Positions 1 to 8,566 of a stretch of 64,000 bases of DNA are shown here, piece after piece. Made by a program: the position numbers and the translations under genes. Below the pieces are notes generated by a model. The model made no database searches and had not been told where the DNA came from. It saw only the letters and a list, made by a program, of their open reading frames with translations. The first letter of the stretch is position 1, and each line of letters begins with the position of its first letter. Source of the DNA: Asticcacaulis sp. AC460 (GTDB lineage: Bacteria; Pseudomonadota; Alphaproteobacteria; Caulobacterales; Caulobacteraceae); contig NZ_AWGD01000011.1 in assembly GCF_000495795.1 (NCBI RefSeq), positions 1-64,000 of the forward strand. The letters run 5' to 3'.

Positions 1-28
1 AGAGGAAAGGTCATAACAACTCCATCTT

Positions 29-349
29 TCACGCCAAAATCGCGGCCGGTTGGACACCGCTGGCCTGGGCGGCCTGTTCGATAAAACGCGCCAGGGCATG
101 GTCGCGGTCGGTGACCGCATCGGCATCATGCGTGGTCAGGCGAATCTGCACGCGGTTATAGACATTAAACCATTCAGGATGGTGGTCGATGCGGTCAGCT
201 TCGGCCGCCACCGACGCCATGAACGCAAAAGCCGCCTTGAAATCGGCAAAGGTAAAATCGGCGCGAATAGCCTTGCCGTCCGGATCGATCTTCCAGTGCG
301 GATAGTCCTGGGTCAGGGCCAACAGTTCATTTTCCTTGAGCTTATGCAT
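29..349 (-). CDS. phhB: Pterin-4-alpha-carbinolamine dehydratase
   Basis: A 106-aa protein that dehydrates 4a-hydroxytetrahydrobiopterin and so recycles the pterin cofactor of phenylalanine hydroxylase in the cytoplasm. The family signature around DHHPEW (His56, His57, Pro58, Glu59, Trp60) and the following N-x-V-x-I-x-L-T-T-H-D stretch are intact, and the length is that of the whole family. The ATG at 349 is chosen over an in-frame TTG four codons upstream because GGAG lies just before it. Its partner enzyme, a phenylalanine 4-hydroxylase, is about 3 kb away on the same strand, which supports the pathway. The two are separated by a GH2 gene on the other strand, so they are not one operon. 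Confidence 0.93.
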   Translation of the reverse strand: MHKLKENELLALTQDYPHWKIDPDGKAIRADFTFADFKAAFAFMASVAAEADRIDHHPEWFNVYNRVQIRLTTHDADAVTDRDHALARFIEQAAQASGVQPAAILA

Positions 350-486
350 GACGGTCTCCAATCCTGGCGCATAATGAACCCAAAGCCATCAGACGCCAAT
401 GGCCTTGGCGCCATCAGACGGTAAAGCCGTTGTCAGGCGTTGAACGCCAAGCTAAGTCTTTCGCCTATAAAATACGGGAGGTCGTC

Positions 487-2388
487 ATGAAGGTACTGAA
501 ACAGTGGGTTCTGGCTTTTGTGATGGCGACGGCGCCCCTGACAGCTCCCATGGCTGCCCTGGCCAACCCCGCGGCGCCCGCCGATAACGCTGCCTACGCA
601 GAGGTCACCCCGCAATATATCCTGGTCAGCGCCGACATGCGCGCCGGCATGAGCCTGTCCGGCCCGTGGCACTGGTCGGTCGATCCGTATCGCGACGGCC
701 TCTACGATTTCCACGGCAAGCCCTACGATCCGACCAAGGGCCGCGCCATGGATATCAGCGTCGCCGACGCCATGGCCAGGAACCCCAACGCCCTTTTCGA
801 ACACGACCTCCACCGCGCGCCGGTGACCCAGGTGCCGGGCTCGTGGATCGGTTACGATCCGGAGACACGCTACTACGACGGGCTGATGTGGTACCTGAAG
901 TCCTTCGACGCGCCGGTGCGCACCGGCAAGCGTGTGTTCCTGCGTTTCGGTGCCGCCGATTACCGCGCCGACGTCTATCTCAATGGCCAGAAGGTCGGCA
1001 GCCACGAAGGCGGCTTCACCCCGTTCAGCTTCGACGTCACCGATATCCTGCGCGACAAGGGCAACAACCTGATCGTCGCCGTCGATTCCAAGCGCTCGGC
1101 CGACACCGTGCCACCGACCGTCACCGACTGGGAAACCTATGGCGGCATCACCCGCGACGTCCGCCTGGTCGTCACGCCCCAGACCTATGTCGATGACGAC
1201 TTTATCCGCCTGACCAAGGACGGCCGTATCGCCGCGGACGTCGCCCTGGAAGGCGCTGGCAAGTCGGGCCAGGCGGTCGAGGTCGCCATTCCGGCTTTGA
1301 AACTGACCCTGAAGGGCACGACCGACGGCAATGGCCGCGTGTCGTTAAGCGCCGCCGCCCCCAAGAGCCTGAAGCGCTGGTCGCCGGAAACGCCGGTGCT
1401 ATATGATGTAATGGTCAAGGCCGGCGACGACATTTTGCCCGACCGTATCGGCTTCCGCACCATCGAGGTCCGCGGCACCGACATCCTGCTCAACGGCCAG
1501 CCCATCTATCTGCGCGGCATCTCGCTGCACGAAGAAGAGTTCGGCACCTCGCCTCAGCGCATCATCACGCAATCGGCGGCGCGCGCCCTGCTGGGCGAGA
1601 TCAAGTACGGGCTGAACGGCAACTATGTCCGCCTGTCGCACTATCCCCATTCGGAGGTGATGACGCGCATGGCCGACGAGATGGGCCTTCTGGTCTGGTC
1701 GGAAATCCCGGTCTACTGGACGGTCAAGTTCGAAAGCCCCGAGGTTCTGAAAGCCGCCCAGCGCATGCAGGCCGAGAACATCCTGCGCGACCGTAACCGC
1801 GCTTCGATCATCATCTGGAGCATCGGCAACGAAACCCCGGTCAGCGATGCCCGCAACAGCTTCTACACCGCCATGGCGCGGCACGCCCGGGCGATCGACG
1901 GGTCACGCTTGATCAGCGCCGCGCTTTTGACCGAACGCAAGATTGTCGATGGCCATATCGACATGACGATCGACGATCCGATTGTGCCTGAGCTGGATGT
2001 CATGGGCGTCAACACCTACAATGGCTGGTACGGCAACGACAAGATCGCGGACGTTCCCAATACCGTGTGGCATAGCGCTTCCGGCAAACCTTTGCTGTTG
2101 TCCGAGTTCGGCGCCGACGCCCAGTTCGGCAATGCCGATCCGGAACGCCACAGCCGCTTCAGCGAGGACTACCAGGTCGACTTCTACAATGGCACCTTGG
2201 CCATGGCGGACAAGATTCCGTTCCTGCGCGGCATGTCACCGTGGATTTTGAAGGACTTCCGCTCACCGCGCCGCCAAACCATCTGGCAGGAGGGCTGGAA
2301 CCGCAAGGGTCTGGTCTCCGAAACCGGCCAGCGCAAGCGGGCCTTCTTCGTGCTGAGTGATTATTACAAGAAGAAGGCGGCAGAGTAG
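487..2388 (+). CDS. Exported GH2 family hydrolase, beta-glucuronidase-like
   Basis: A 633-aa glycoside hydrolase family 2 protein with a Sec signal peptide (about residues 1-26, ending AALA). A jelly-roll sugar-binding domain, an Ig-like domain and a TIM barrel follow in the usual GH2 order. The acid/base is Glu449 in WSIGNET and the nucleophile Glu540 in LLLSEFGAD. The length matches beta-glucuronidase (about 600 aa) rather than the 1000-aa beta-galactosidases. Near the C-terminus NRKG (Asn605, Lys607) sits where glucuronidases have the N-x-K motif that holds the uronate carboxylate, and VNTYNGWYG resembles the glucuronidase NRYYGWY segment. The specificity is inferred from these motifs. The ATG at 487 has GGGAGG upstream; a longer in-frame start at 430 would bury the signal peptide. 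It likely acts in the periplasm on glucuronylated plant glycans. Confidence 0.85.
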   Translation: MKVLKQWVLAFVMATAPLTAPMAALANPAAPADNAAYAEVTPQYILVSADMRAGMSLSGPWHWSVDPYRDGLYDFHGKPYDPTKGRAMDISVADAMARNPNALFEHDLHRAPVTQVPGSWIGYDPETRYYDGLMWYLKSFDAPVRTGKRVFLRFGAADYRADVYLNGQKVGSHEGGFTPFSFDVTDILRDKGNNLIVAVDSKRSADTVPPTVTDWETYGGITRDVRLVVTPQTYVDDDFIRLTKDGRIAADVALEGAGKSGQAVEVAIPALKLTLKGTTDGNGRVSLSAAAPKSLKRWSPETPVLYDVMVKAGDDILPDRIGFRTIEVRGTDILLNGQPIYLRGISLHEEEFGTSPQRIITQSAARALLGEIKYGLNGNYVRLSHYPHSEVMTRMADEMGLLVWSEIPVYWTVKFESPEVLKAAQRMQAENILRDRNRASIIIWSIGNETPVSDARNSFYTAMARHARAIDGSRLISAALLTERKIVDGHIDMTIDDPIVPELDVMGVNTYNGWYGNDKIADVPNTVWHSASGKPLLLSEFGADAQFGNADPERHSRFSEDYQVDFYNGTLAMADKIPFLRGMSPWILKDFRSPRRQTIWQEGWNRKGLVSETGQRKRAFFVLSDYYKKKAAE

Positions 2389-2391
2389 GCT

Positions 2392-2615
2392 CTTATACCT
2401 CCCCGCGCCTCTTCGCGTGGGGAGGGGGACCGCACGAGCGAGCCAGGCCGCAGGCCGCCAGCGAGTGAGATGTGGTGGTGGGGCGACTTTCTTTCGGAAA
2501 CGCCGTCGGAGCGTCACAGACAGCAAGTCGCCCCACCACCATTTCGCTCCACTTCGCTTTGCTCGTTCCCGCTCATGGTCCCCCTCCCCACGCGAAGAGC
2601 GCGGGGAGGTATAAG
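2392..2615. repeat. Long imperfect palindrome, REPIN-like (copy 1)
   Basis: A 224-bp unit filling the gap between two convergent genes. Outer arms start cttatacct and end aggtataag. Each arm contains its own GC hairpin (CTCCCC...GGGGAG) followed by GGGGGACC. An inner pair GTGGTGGGGCGACTTT / AAGTCGCCCCACCACC follows. The same architecture recurs at 21623-21822 and 51762-51966, with half copies elsewhere. Confidence 0.85.
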
Positions 2616-2620
2616 AAAAG

Positions 2621-3415
2621 CTAGCCCTTCAAATAGCGATAGCTGCTGGCTAGGCTGACGAAGCCGTCAGCAGGGTTGTCGTGCTCGACATAGACCTGCT
2701 CGACGCCCTTGGCCTTAGCGACTTTGAGCACCTTGTCCCACTGGATGATGCCTTCTCCGACCGGGGCCATCTCACCTGACGGCGTCTTATCCTTCAGGTG
2801 CAGGGTCTTGATGCGGTCGCCGTGATGTTCCAGCACATGGACAGGATCGTGGCCGGCCAGGCTGCACCAGTAACAATCCAGCTCGATCACCACCAAGTCC
2901 GGATCGGTCTTGTCCAGCAGGATATGGAACGGCAGTTCGCCGCTGTCGGCTTTGAACTCGAAATCGTGATTGTGATAGCCGAAGACGATGCCGCGCTGTT
3001 TGGCCAGTTCGCCCCAGTGATTCATGCGGTCGGCCCACATCGCCCAGTCGCCGCGTTGATCCTGCGGGATCCAGGCCATGACGGCATATTTGGCGCCCAG
3101 CACCAGGTTGTCGTCCAAGGTGGCTTCCGGTTTGCTCATCAGATCCGCCAGGCCGACATGGGTCGCGGTAGCCTTCAACCCGCCTTCATCCAGCGCCGCC
3201 TTGAACTGCTGCGCCGTCATCCCGGCCAGGTTCGAAGTTTCGATATGGCGGTAGCCGATGGCGTGCAGCTTTTTGAACGTCCCGACCGGATCGGCCTTCA
3301 GCGCATCGCGCACGGTATACAGTTCGACACCCGGATCGTACAGGGTTTGCGCTGCGCGAGCGGTTCCAGCCAAGGCCAGGCCGGACAGGCCAAGCAGCAG
3401 ATGACGACGGTTCAT
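2621..3415 (-). CDS. Tat-exported sugar phosphate isomerase/epimerase-like TIM-barrel protein
   Basis: A 264-aa protein of the xylose isomerase-like TIM barrel superfamily (AP endonuclease family 2 fold). The N-terminus NRRHLLLGLSGLALAGTARA is a twin-arginine signal peptide, so the folded protein is probably exported. Visible family features are GVELYTVRD at the first strand, GYHNHDFEF, a conserved acidic strand end (VVIELDCYW), HLKDK and a terminal VEHDNP; these His/Glu/Asp residues normally bind a divalent metal. Substrate cannot be read from sequence. It is convergent with the GH2 gene across the palindromic repeat and lies 48 bp downstream of phhA on the same strand, so it may be co-transcribed with it. 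Confidence 0.8.
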   Translation of the reverse strand: MNRRHLLLGLSGLALAGTARAAQTLYDPGVELYTVRDALKADPVGTFKKLHAIGYRHIETSNLAGMTAQQFKAALDEGGLKATATHVGLADLMSKPEATLDDNLVLGAKYAVMAWIPQDQRGDWAMWADRMNHWGELAKQRGIVFGYHNHDFEFKADSGELPFHILLDKTDPDLVVIELDCYWCSLAGHDPVHVLEHHGDRIKTLHLKDKTPSGEMAPVGEGIIQWDKVLKVAKAKGVEQVYVEHDNPADGFVSLASSYRYLKG

Positions 3416-3463
3416 GGGCAGTCCTCCGGTTTTTCACCATAGGAGCACCGCCCGCTACCGTTG

Positions 3464-4345
3464 TCAAAGTGCCGCGTGATAGGCGCCGCTACCGCGATGG
3501 AAGACCCGATCGCTGGCCAGCACATCCGACGGCCGGAAATCGGCCTGGCCGCTCAGTTCGTCATAGATCGGCCCGAAATCGGTCCGCGCCAGGTCGAACA
3601 GGCTGTCGATCGACGGCAGGACGAAGTAGCTCTCCTGGAACTCGTCGATGCGATATTCCGTGCGCATCACCCGCTTCAGGTCGAAGCCGATCCGGTTGGG
3701 CGAGGCATCGTCCAGCGCAAACACCGTCTCGGTAAACGACGACAGGATGCCGGCACCGAAGATGCGCAGGCCTTCCGGCTGCTCAACCAGGCCGAACTCG
3801 ACCGTGTACCAGTACAGCCGCGCCAGCCGGTCCAGCACACCCAGCTTTTCGGCACGCAGGCCGCCTTCGCCATAGGCCTGCATGAAATCGGCCATGACCG
3901 GGTTCATCATCATCGGGACATGGCCGAAGATGTCGTGGAAGACGTCGGGTTCCTGCAGGTAGTCGAGCTGATGGCGTTTGCGGATGAACTGGCCGGCCGG
4001 GAAGCGCCGATTGGCCAGGTGGTCGAAGAAGACATCGTTGGGCACCATGCCGGGGACGGCGACCACCTGCCAGCCAGTTTTGGCGGTCAGAACCTCCGAC
4101 AGGGCGTCGAAATCGGGAATAGCGGCGTCGGTGATCGGAAGGTCGTTCAGCCCATCGAGATAGGCCTGGCAGGCACGGCCGCGGACGCGCTCGATCTGGC
4201 GGTCGAACAGGACTTTCCAGACGGCGTGTTCGTCGGGGGTATAGGCGTGCCAGTTCTGCGGAACGGTCCAGTCCGGCCGTTCGGGCACATAGCCGCCGAC
4301 GATACCGTGTTTTTCATCTGCGATGTTAAAGGACGGGTCATCCAT
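3464..4345 (-). CDS. phhA: Phenylalanine 4-hydroxylase
   Basis: A 293-aa non-haem iron, pterin-dependent monooxygenase that converts phenylalanine to tyrosine. The iron ligands are seen as His137 and His142 in HDIFGHVP and Glu183 in YWYTVEFGL, with the same spacing as known bacterial enzymes. It is a catalytic-domain-only protein without the regulatory ACT domain of animal enzymes, as normal for bacteria. The ATG at 4345 is preferred to one 33 bp upstream because CGGAGA precedes it at good distance. The dehydratase that regenerates its cofactor is at 29-349. A TIM-barrel gene follows 48 bp downstream on the same strand. Confidence 0.95.
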   Translation of the reverse strand: MDDPSFNIADEKHGIVGGYVPERPDWTVPQNWHAYTPDEHAVWKVLFDRQIERVRGRACQAYLDGLNDLPITDAAIPDFDALSEVLTAKTGWQVVAVPGMVPNDVFFDHLANRRFPAGQFIRKRHQLDYLQEPDVFHDIFGHVPMMMNPVMADFMQAYGEGGLRAEKLGVLDRLARLYWYTVEFGLVEQPEGLRIFGAGILSSFTETVFALDDASPNRIGFDLKRVMRTEYRIDEFQESYFVLPSIDSLFDLARTDFGPIYDELSGQADFRPSDVLASDRVFHRGSGAYHAAL

Positions 4346-4445
4346 GGCGCATCTCCGTTGGAGATAGTGTGCCGCCAAATGGTTTCAAATGCAATTATCA
4401 TTTGCGTTACCCCCCTTTGCCGAGGCTTCGGGCGGCAGGGGCCGT

Positions 4446-4751
4446 CTATCCACCCGACTCGGCGATCAGTTTTCGCATGGCGTCGAGATAGGCAATGTAG
4501 GCCTTGCGGCCCCGCTCGGTCAGGGTCACCGTCGTCTGCGGCTTCTTGCCGACAAAGGCCTTGTCGATCGTGACATATTCGGCTTCCTCCAGCTTGCGCA
4601 GCTGAACCGACAGGTTGCCGTCACTGGCCTGCAGCCGCTGCTTCAGGCCGGTGAACTCGGCCGCCCCGGCCGTCGACAGGTAAGCCATGATCCCCAGCCG
4701 CAACCGGCCGTGTATCACGTCGTCGATGGAGTCGATGTTGAACTCGTCCAT
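4446..4751 (-). CDS. Winged helix-turn-helix transcriptional regulator (HTH_34 type)
   Basis: A 101-aa single-domain winged-helix DNA-binding protein. Visible elements are the helix RLRLGIMAYLS, the recognition region FTGLKQRLQASDGNLSVQLRKLEE, the wing VTIDKAFVGKKPQTTVTLTERG and a C-terminal dimerisation helix. This is the short MarR/ArsR-like class that often sits at the end of operons encoding small membrane proteins. Here it begins 5 bp after the stop of such a gene, forming a three-gene operon with two sister membrane proteins (5976 to 4446). A pair of palindromes ahead of the first gene is a likely autoregulatory target (inference). Confidence 0.85.
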   Translation of the reverse strand: MDEFNIDSIDDVIHGRLRLGIMAYLSTAGAAEFTGLKQRLQASDGNLSVQLRKLEEAEYVTIDKAFVGKKPQTTVTLTERGRKAYIAYLDAMRKLIAESGG

Positions 4752-4756
4752 GACGT

Positions 4757-5350
4757 TCAGGCCTTCTCAGCCTTCATCAGTATATAGCCCGGCAGGGTCG
4801 CCAGCAGCAGAAGACAGGCCGTATAGGCCAGCATCTGTTCCGGCATGGCCGCCATCAGGCCCAGCACCGGCGCGGCAACGAAGCAGCCGACCGACACCCA
4901 TTTCAGCCAAGCCAGGCCGGACATCCGCGCATCCACCCACCAGCCCATGCCATACAGCACGATCAGCACCGGCGAGATAAACGACAGGACATAGGTCTGG
5001 CGGGTCTGATAACTGACCAGGATCACCGTAAAGATGAACGCGCCGATACCCAGAGAAACCGCCGTCCACACCGAACTGGAGGCCCTGCCGGTCGTGGTGA
5101 CGGCGCGGCACTGGCGATTGCGCAGAAAGGCGAGCAGGCCGAAAAGCCCACCCAGGCCGAACCAGATCAGGAAACTGACCCAGACCTGCTGGGGCAGGAC
5201 GCCGATCATCAGCAGATACTGCCCCACCGAGGCCAGGCCGAACAGGATCCCCGCCCACATCAGGGTGTAACCGCTCCGCAGAGGGCCGGCATTGCCGGCC
5301 TCCGCCAGGGCTTTCATGTAGGCGATATCGTCTTGCAGGTTCGAGGACAT
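4757..5350 (-). CDS. Multi-span membrane protein, paralogue of the adjacent gene
   Basis: A 197-aa integral membrane protein with a short cytoplasmic N-terminus (SSNLQDDIAYMKALAEAG) and about six hydrophobic segments arranged as helix pairs. It has the same length as the upstream gene product and shares its layout, with FWAGLSFG/MWAGILFG near the first segment and YGIGWR/YGMGWW before the fifth, so the two are products of a duplication. The ATG at 5350 (AAGGA upstream) is chosen; an alternative ATG at 5383 overlaps the stop of the upstream gene and would add 11 residues. No enzymatic motif is visible. Function unknown, probably paired with its sister and controlled by the wHTH regulator. Confidence 0.75.
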   Translation of the reverse strand: MSSNLQDDIAYMKALAEAGNAGPLRSGYTLMWAGILFGLASVGQYLLMIGVLPQQVWVSFLIWFGLGGLFGLLAFLRNRQCRAVTTTGRASSSVWTAVSLGIGAFIFTVILVSYQTRQTYVLSFISPVLIVLYGMGWWVDARMSGLAWLKWVSVGCFVAAPVLGLMAAMPEQMLAYTACLLLLATLPGYILMKAEKA

Positions 5351-5382
5351 GGCTGATTCCTTGAGTTTGATGACAGTGGACA

Positions 5383-5976
5383 TCAGACGGCCGGCTTGCG
5401 CAAGAGCAGGGTCAGGCCGGGCAGGACGGCGAAGACCACGATGCACAGGGTGTGGACCAGGTATTGCTGGGGCGTACCGGCCAGGGTGGCGGTGTAGATG
5501 GCGCACAGGAAGGCTCCGACGGCCAGCAGGTTCGGCCATTTGCGGCCCGACATGACCGCGGCCATGCGCCAGCCTATGCCGTAGATGCACAGGGTGATCG
5601 GCGACGAAATGAAGGGCGCCTTGTCGCCGACGCCGAACTGCATCAGCATGGCGATAAAGGCCCCGACCAGGAACATGGCGCCCAGGATCAGGCTGCCCCA
5701 CACCGCGCGGTAGCGGCGGAAACCGGGGTGGACCTTGGTCATCGGATCGACACCCAGCTTCAGGATCACACCGAACAGCAGGAAGGCGGCGGTGGCGCCC
5801 ATCCAAACCAGGCCGATCATGCCGGGATGCGGCAGGTGCACGGCGCCGGACAGAACCAGATAATTGACGAAGCTGGCGGTACCGAACGACAGGCCGGCCC
5901 AGAAGGGCATGCTGCCGTCGATGATGACAGAGTCGGTTTCAGCCGCATCAGAGGCGGTCATGGCGAGGGTGGACAT
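5383..5976 (-). CDS. Multi-span membrane protein, first gene of a three-gene operon
   Basis: A 197-aa integral membrane protein with about six hydrophobic segments and no soluble domain. Recognisable landmarks are MPFWAGLSFGTASFVNYL, FRRYRAVWGS and CIYGIGWRMAAVMSG. It is the same size as the downstream gene product and similar in layout. The start at 5976 has GGAGA upstream; reading frame further upstream is low-quality sequence without membrane character and is not included. Its stop TGA shares a base with a possible start of the next gene, so translation is probably coupled. I do not recognise a named family. An AT-rich promoter with two palindromes lies 35-65 bp upstream. Confidence 0.75.
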   Translation of the reverse strand: MSTLAMTASDAAETDSVIIDGSMPFWAGLSFGTASFVNYLVLSGAVHLPHPGMIGLVWMGATAAFLLFGVILKLGVDPMTKVHPGFRRYRAVWGSLILGAMFLVGAFIAMLMQFGVGDKAPFISSPITLCIYGIGWRMAAVMSGRKWPNLLAVGAFLCAIYTATLAGTPQQYLVHTLCIVVFAVLPGLTLLLRKPAV

Positions 5977-6012
5977 CAAAAGTCTCCGGGTTGCGATGAT
6001 TTTGGTATAAAG

Positions 6013-6039
6013 AAAGTACTTTATTTTGTAAAGTTCTTT
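6013..6039. promoter_or_regulatory. Twin palindromic operator candidate
   Basis: AAAGTACTTT (6013-6022, perfect palindrome) and AAAGTTCTTT (6030-6039, one mismatch) are spaced 17 bp apart in an AT-rich island. They lie in the divergent gap between the membrane-protein/wHTH operon and the prolyl oligopeptidase gene. Paired sites before an operon that ends in a wHTH gene suggest autoregulation (inference). Confidence 0.5.
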
Positions 6040-6127
6040 TTCTAACGCCGAACATGACTCTTTTGTAATGTCCCATCCACCGCAAAGTCGGGTAGTTTCA
6101 ACGGCAATTGTATACGAATGGGGGCAC

Positions 6128-8299
6128 ATGATGCGAACTTCCCTGACGGCGCTGGCACTGGTATGGGCGATGGCTGCCCTTCCTCTGTCTCCGGCTTTTT
6201 CCAAGACCATGACCACTGTCGCCAAGCCCACCGCCTCCAATCCCGCCGACTTGCCCAAAGGCACCCCTGATCCGCGCGCCTTCCTCGATGAAATCGACGG
6301 CGAGGCCGCCATGGCCTGGGTCCATGCCCACAACGCCGCAAGTTTGGCCCAGTTGGGTCAGAACCCGCTGTTCGAACAATACCGCACCGAGGCGCTGAAA
6401 ATCCTGGAAGCGACGGACCGCGTGCCGGCGCCGAACTTCGCCACCGGCGGCTTCGTCGACAACTTCTGGCAGGACAAGGACCACGTCCAGGGCCTGTGGC
6501 GGCGCGCGACCTGGGCTTCCTATAAATCCGGTCAGCCCGACTGGCAGACCATCCTCGACATCGACGCTCTGTCGAAAGCGGATGGCAAGACCTGGGTCTA
6601 TGGCGGCTCTTCCTGCCTGCCGCCGGCCTATACCCGCTGCCTGATCTCGCTGTCCGACGGCGGCCTCGACGCCGACGAAATCCGCGAATTCGACGTCGCG
6701 ACCAAGAGCTTCATCAAGGACGGCTTTTACCTTCCGGCCGGCAAGCAGAACGCCAGCTGGCGCGATGCCGACACCCTCTATGTCTCGCGCGAGTTCACGC
6801 CCGGCGAACTGACCGAGTCCGGCTATGCCTATGTCACCAAGGTGCTGAAGCGCGGCCAGAGCCTGGACCAGGCGGTAGAAATCCACCGCGGCGAAAAGAC
6901 CGACGTCTCCGCCGGGCGCTATCCGGTGCGCGACGTCACCGGCGCCTATGTCGCTGATGCCTCGTACCGCTATCTCGACTATTACCACTCGCAATACAGC
7001 TTCCACGACGGCGACCGCACGGTCACCTTCCCCCTGCCGGCGACGTCCAGCTTCTCAGCTCTGCACGAAGGCCAGATCGTGTGGTGGCTGAAGGAGGACT
7101 GGACCAGCGCTTCGGGCAAGACCTATACCTCCGGCTCGGTCATCGCCTTCGACTTCAAGGCCGGCCTGGCCCAGCCCGCCGCCATCGAGCCCGACCTGCT
7201 GTTCCAGCCCAACGAGCACGAAGCCGTCGAATCCATCAGCCAGACGCGTAACCGCCTGATCCTGACCCTGTCGGCCAATGTCGTCGGCGAGATCCGCTCC
7301 TATGCCTTAAAGGACGGCCAGTGGTCGTCGCTCCGCATCGAGCTTCCGGAAAACTCGACCCTGTCGGTCGGCTCGGCCGATGACGAAAGCGACCGTATCT
7401 TCGCCTGGTCCAGCGGCTTCCTGCAACCCTCGACCCTGTACCTGGCCGATGCCGCCACGGGTAAGGTCGAAAAGCTGCGTACCGCGCCGGCGCGCTTCAA
7501 CGCCGAAGGCCTCCAGGTGCAGCAGCATTGGGTGACGTCCAAGGACGGCACGCGTGTGCCTTACTTCCTGGTCGGTCGTAAGGATATCAAGCTGGATGGC
7601 ACGACGCCGACCCTGCTTTACGCCTATGGCGGCTTCGAAGTGTCGATGCAGCCGTCCTATTCGGGCAGCCTGGGCAAGCTGTGGCTGGAACAGGGCGGCG
7701 CCTATGCCCTGGCCAATATCCGCGGCGGCGGCGAGTTCGGGCCCAAGTGGCACGAGGCCGGGATGAAGACCAACCGCCAGCGGATCTATGACGATTTCGC
7801 CGCGGTCGGCGAAGACCTGATCGCACGCAAGGTGACGACGCCGGAACATCTCGGCATCATGGGCGGGTCGAACGGCGGCCTGCTGATGGGCGTGCAACTG
7901 ACCCAGCGTCCGGACCTGTGGAACGCCGTGGTGGTCCAGGTGCCGCTGCTCGACATGGTCAACTATACCCGCATGTCGGCCGGCGCGTCATGGGCGGGCG
8001 AATACGGCAATCCCGACGATCCGGTCGAAGGCGCGTTCCTGCGCTCGATCTCGCCCTATCATAACGTCAAGGCGGGCGTGGCCTATCCGGAGCCTTTGTT
8101 CGAGACCTCGACCAAGGACGATCGGGTCGGCCCGGTCCATGCCCGCAAGATGGCGGCCTTGTTCGAAGACATGGGCCTGCCCTATTACTATTATGAGAAC
8201 ACCGAAGGCGGCCACAGCGCGGCCGCCAACCTGCAGGAAACCGCCCGGCGCTATGCGATCGAGTATACGTATCTGGCTGAGAAGTTGATGAAGAAGTAA
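6128..8299 (+). CDS. Exported prolyl oligopeptidase family serine peptidase (S9A)
   Basis: A 723-aa secreted peptidase that cleaves short proline-containing peptides. The signal peptide covers residues 1-24 (LALVWAMAALPLSPAFS). The middle is the seven-bladed beta-propeller and the C-terminal third the alpha/beta hydrolase domain. The triad is visible as Ser581 in GGSNGG, Asp664 in STKDDRVGP and His696 in EGGHSAA; Arg666 (DDR) corresponds to a substrate-binding Arg in the family. The length is typical (about 710-750 aa). The ATG pair at 6128/6131 follows GGGG; a start further upstream would mask the signal peptide. It is transcribed divergently from the small membrane-protein operon and ends 3 bp before a 58-bp inverted repeat. 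Confidence 0.92.
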   Translation: MMRTSLTALALVWAMAALPLSPAFSKTMTTVAKPTASNPADLPKGTPDPRAFLDEIDGEAAMAWVHAHNAASLAQLGQNPLFEQYRTEALKILEATDRVPAPNFATGGFVDNFWQDKDHVQGLWRRATWASYKSGQPDWQTILDIDALSKADGKTWVYGGSSCLPPAYTRCLISLSDGGLDADEIREFDVATKSFIKDGFYLPAGKQNASWRDADTLYVSREFTPGELTESGYAYVTKVLKRGQSLDQAVEIHRGEKTDVSAGRYPVRDVTGAYVADASYRYLDYYHSQYSFHDGDRTVTFPLPATSSFSALHEGQIVWWLKEDWTSASGKTYTSGSVIAFDFKAGLAQPAAIEPDLLFQPNEHEAVESISQTRNRLILTLSANVVGEIRSYALKDGQWSSLRIELPENSTLSVGSADDESDRIFAWSSGFLQPSTLYLADAATGKVEKLRTAPARFNAEGLQVQQHWVTSKDGTRVPYFLVGRKDIKLDGTTPTLLYAYGGFEVSMQPSYSGSLGKLWLEQGGAYALANIRGGGEFGPKWHEAGMKTNRQRIYDDFAAVGEDLIARKVTTPEHLGIMGGSNGGLLMGVQLTQRPDLWNAVVVQVPLLDMVNYTRMSAGASWAGEYGNPDDPVEGAFLRSISPYHNVKAGVAYPEPLFETSTKDDRVGPVHARKMAALFEDMGLPYYYYENTEGGHSAAANLQETARRYAIEYTYLAEKLMKK

Positions 8300-8302
8300 G
8301 TA

Positions 8303-8555
8303 AAGAGGGAACACGGAAAACACTGAGGCCGCTACGCGGCGACACTGAAAACACGGAATTCCGGTTGAGGTACCGTTCGCGCGAAGCGCCTCAAATTTCC
8401 TGCGTTCTGATGCAAGCCAAGTGGATAAATGATCCGCCATTTGAGATGCGGGAGCCGCTTCCTTGAAGGCGCTTCGCGCCGGAGAGTCGGCAGCCTAAAT
8501 TCCGTGTTTTCAGTGTCGCCGCGTAGCGGCCTCAGTGTTTTCCGTGTTCCCTCTT
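8303..8555. repeat. 253-bp element with perfect 58-bp inverted arms
   Basis: Arms 8303-8360 and 8498-8555 are exact reverse complements over 58 bp. Each arm contains GCCGCTACGCGGC flanked by ACACTGA/ACACTGAAAACAC. The 137-bp centre holds a second pair, GCGCGAAGCGCCT / AGGCGCTTCGCGC, so the unit can fold as nested hairpins. It separates convergent genes and has no coding potential I can support. It is unrelated in sequence to the CTCCCC-type repeats elsewhere in the window. Confidence 0.9.
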
Positions 8556-8566
8556 CCTTGTCCAGC

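Noticed and set aside
2392-2615. The palindrome as an RNA gene or CRISPR-like array
   Set aside because: There are no regularly spaced direct repeats with unique spacers and no cas genes; the structure is a single inverted unit shared with other intergenic sites.
5351-5806. Long N-terminal extension of the membrane protein gene ending at 4757
   Set aside because: The extension is an out-of-frame reading of the sister gene, Arg/Pro-rich and without membrane segments; a ribosome site lies at 5350.
8361-8497. Small open frames inside the 58-bp inverted repeat element
   Set aside because: No ribosome site and the translation changes with strand symmetry; arms read equally on both strands.
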